From Rhodospirillales bacterium (GTDB lineage Bacteria; Pseudomonadota; Alphaproteobacteria; Acetobacterales; Acetobacteraceae): DNA of 64,000 bases. The DNA lies in assembly GCA_017304945.1 (NCBI GenBank), contig JAFKLG010000062.1, positions 30,690-94,689 on the forward strand, given 5' to 3'. The position numbers and the translations under genes are program-made. The notes beneath the pieces are model-generated. The model did no database searches, had not been told where the DNA came from, and worked only from the letters and a program-made list of their open reading frames with translations. Below are positions 62,280 through 64,000 of this stretch, one piece after another (the stretch's first letter is position 1; each line of letters opens with the position of its first letter).

Positions 62280-63521
62280 ATGGCCACCGAGATGCCAGCC
62301 CCCATGTCGGCCGCCGTCGCCGGCGGCGTGCAGCCGCTGGACGATTGCCGCGTCATCGACGTGTCCAGCTTCCTCGCCGGCCCGTTCTGCTCCACCCAGC
62401 TCGCGGAGTTCGGCGCCGAGGTGATCAAGGCCGAACTCCCCGGCATCGGGGACGCGCTGCGCCGCTTCGGCACCATCACGAAGAACGGCGATTCGCTGCC
62501 CTGGCTGTCGGAGTGCCGCAACAAGAAGTCCATCACGCTCGACCTGCGCACGCCGGACGGCGCCGACCTGCTGAAGCGCCTCGTCGCCCAGGCCGACGTG
62601 CTGGTGGAGAACTTCCAGCCCGGCACGCTGGAGAAATGGGGCCTGGGCTGGGACGTGCTGCAGGCGATCAACCCGCGCCTCGTGATGGTGCGCATCTCGG
62701 GCTTCGGCCAGACCGGCCCCTATCGCGACCGGCCCGGCTTCGGCCGCATCGGCAACGCCTTCGGCGGCCTCTCCTACCTCGCGGGCTATCCCGACCGCCC
62801 GCCAGTCACCCCCGGCTCCGCCACCATCCCCGACTACATGGCCGGCCTCTACGGCGCGCTCGGCGTCATGTTCGCGCTGCGCGCCCGCGAGAAGACCGGC
62901 CGCGGCCAGGTGGTCGATATCGGCCTCTATGAGCCGATCTTCCGCATCCTGGACGAACTCGCCCCCTCCTACGACCTCAACGGCTATGTGCGGGAGCGGA
63001 TGGGGCCCGGCACCGTCAACGTCGTGCCGCACAGCCATTACCCCACCAGCGACGGCCGCTGGATCGCCATCGCCTGCACCAGCGACAAGATCTTCGCCCG
63101 CCTCGCGGAGCTGATGGGCAAGCCGGAACTCGCCGCCGAGGACCGGTGGGGGCCGGTGCGCCAGCGCCTCGCCGATCGCGACGAGGTCGACGCCGTGGTC
63201 ACGGCATGGACCTCCCAGCACGACCGCGACACGGTGCTGCGGCTGTGCGAGGAGGGCCAGGTGCCCTGCGGCCCGGTCTATGCCGTCGACGAGATCTTCC
63301 AGGACCCGCAATACGCCGCCCGCGGCAACATCGTGCGGATGGAAGACGAACGGATCGGCACGCTCGCCATTCCCAACGTCGTCCCGCGCCTCACCGACAC
63401 CCCCGGCGCCGTCAAATGGCTCGGTCCCGCCCTCGGCGCCGACAACGACTCCGTCTATCGCGGCCTGCTCGGCCTGACCGACGCGGATCTCGAGCGGTTG
63501 CGCGGCTCCGGCACGATCTGA
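62280..63521 (+). CDS. CaiB/BaiF family CoA-transferase (AtuA locus)
   Basis: A 413-residue class III CoA-transferase. The opening CRVIDVSSFLAGPFCSTQL, ADVLVENFQPGTLEKWGL, GFGQTGPYRDRPGFGRIG, and the catalytic Asp185 in TIPDYMAGLYG are present. It follows AGGAGGAGCC. Its stop (TGA) shares a base with the start of the CitE-type gene (63521), so they are coupled. It probably loads CoA on the carboxylic acid made by the divergent operon, which the CitE lyase then cleaves. Confidence 0.92.
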   Translation: MATEMPAPMSAAVAGGVQPLDDCRVIDVSSFLAGPFCSTQLAEFGAEVIKAELPGIGDALRRFGTITKNGDSLPWLSECRNKKSITLDLRTPDGADLLKRLVAQADVLVENFQPGTLEKWGLGWDVLQAINPRLVMVRISGFGQTGPYRDRPGFGRIGNAFGGLSYLAGYPDRPPVTPGSATIPDYMAGLYGALGVMFALRAREKTGRGQVVDIGLYEPIFRILDELAPSYDLNGYVRERMGPGTVNVVPHSHYPTSDGRWIAIACTSDKIFARLAELMGKPELAAEDRWGPVRQRLADRDEVDAVVTAWTSQHDRDTVLRLCEEGQVPCGPVYAVDEIFQDPQYAARGNIVRMEDERIGTLAIPNVVPRLTDTPGAVKWLGPALGADNDSVYRGLLGLTDADLERLRGSGTI

Positions 63522-64000
63522 TGCGCATCCGCCGCAGCGTGCTGCTCACGCCCGGCCATCGGCGGGAGCGGCTCGAGAAGGCGCTGACGCTGGGCGCCGA
63601 CGCGGTGGCGTTCGACCTGGAGGACGGCGTGCCCGCCACCCGCAAGGCCGAAGCCCGATCGGTGATCGCGGCGGTGCTGCAGGCGAGCGCCGCGGCGGCG
63701 ACGGAGCGGGCGGTGCGGATCAACGGGCTGGAGACGCCAGAATGGCAGGCGGACCTCGCCGCGCTGCCGCTGGATCAGGTGGACGCGCTGCTGGTCCCGA
63801 AGGTCGAGCGCCCGGAGACGCTGCACCGGCTGGCGGATGCGCTGGCGCGGATCGAGGCCCGCATCGGCCGCCCGCCCGTGCCGCTGATCGCGACCATCGA
63901 GACGCCGCGCGGCGTGTTCGCCGCCCTGGCGATCGCGGAGGCGACCCCGCGCGTGACCGGCCTGTTCTTCGGCCCCGGCGACTACACGATGCAGACGGGC
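63521..64000 (+). CDS. CitE/HpcH aldolase-lyase family protein, N-terminal part
   Basis: The first 160 residues of a TIM-barrel lyase; the gene runs past the window. Start ATG at 63521. The conserved RRSVLLTPGHRRERLEKAL opening, the acidic AFDLEDGVPATRK near residue 30 (Mg2+/CoA site), and ATIETPRGVF with the metal-binding Glu near residue 122 define the CitE/malyl-CoA lyase-like group, which splits or forms C-C bonds in acyl-CoAs. FFGPGDYTMQ near the end is typical. Coupled to CaiB. The exact member (malyl-CoA, citramalyl-CoA, or citrate lyase beta) is unresolved. Confidence 0.9.
   Translation, partial: MRIRRSVLLTPGHRRERLEKALTLGADAVAFDLEDGVPATRKAEARSVIAAVLQASAAAATERAVRINGLETPEWQADLAALPLDQVDALLVPKVERPETLHRLADALARIEARIGRPPVPLIATIETPRGVFAALAIAEATPRVTGLFFGPGDYTMQTG

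Overview
The window is high-GC DNA (about 70% by eye) with G/C-ending codons, tightly packed genes and many ATGA/GTGA start-stop overlaps. Gene content points to an alphaproteobacterium, most likely Rhodospirillales/Acetobacteraceae: an ScfR-type short-chain acyl-CoA regulator, aat, mpg, an MsrQ-like protein, B12-riboswitch-controlled metE, several CaiB CoA-transferases and many LLM flavin monooxygenases. This placement is inferred from family content, not from a database search. I see no rRNA, tRNA, CRISPR, transposase or phage gene; this is a metabolic chromosomal stretch rather than a mobile island.

Layout. 0-8.2 kb: a NIPSNAP fragment, the ScfR regulator, a Tat-signal SDR, a ligase-associated exonuclease plus cupin pair, a glyoxalase-like protein, mpg, aat, a secreted unknown and an MsrQ-like membrane protein. 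8.2-8.7 kb is non-coding and holds a roughly 400-bp element bounded by long inverted repeats. 8.7-24 kb is an uptake and oxidation block: a ketopantoate-reductase-like protein and a molybdopterin oxidoreductase diverge from a complete family-5 (Dpp/Opp) ABC transporter with two tandem paralogous binding proteins. This converges on a minus-strand operon of a third binding protein, an SDR without the catalytic Tyr, and two FMN-dependent monooxygenases.

24-32 kb: an acyl-CoA synthetase, a small secreted protein, an alpha/beta-hydrolase without a nucleophile paired with an LLM oxidoreductase, zwf, and a CaiB CoA-transferase. Two intergenic tandem-repeat arrays lie here. 32-41 kb: thrS-infC, a glycosyltransferase, an alpha/beta hydrolase, an epimerase-like SDR, a TPR protein, a PrpF-like isomerase, and a two-subunit CoA-transferase.

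41-50 kb: metE behind a cobalamin riboswitch, with a 12-codon ORF between riboswitch and metE. Then an IclR regulator diverges from an aromatic-degradation-like operon (FAD hydroxylase, FAH-family hydrolase, VOC/extradiol-like protein, binding protein), with a convergent cupin. 50-56 kb: a 957-residue protein resembling a type I secretion substrate, and a large transketolase/E1-type TPP enzyme. 56-64 kb: a DUF5872-like protein, an amine oxidase, and a minus-strand operon (AtuA main domain, AtuA C-domain, SDR, HisD-like dehydrogenase). That operon diverges from a CaiB CoA-transferase and a CitE/HpcH lyase cut by the window end.

The overall theme is import and oxidative breakdown of organic acids or xenobiotic-like substrates, with CoA activation and CoA transfer. 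Most notable for follow-up are the metE leader, the split AtuA/HisD/CaiB/CitE locus, the orphan T1SS-like protein, two enzymes with missing catalytic residues, and the inverted-repeat and tandem palindromic elements.
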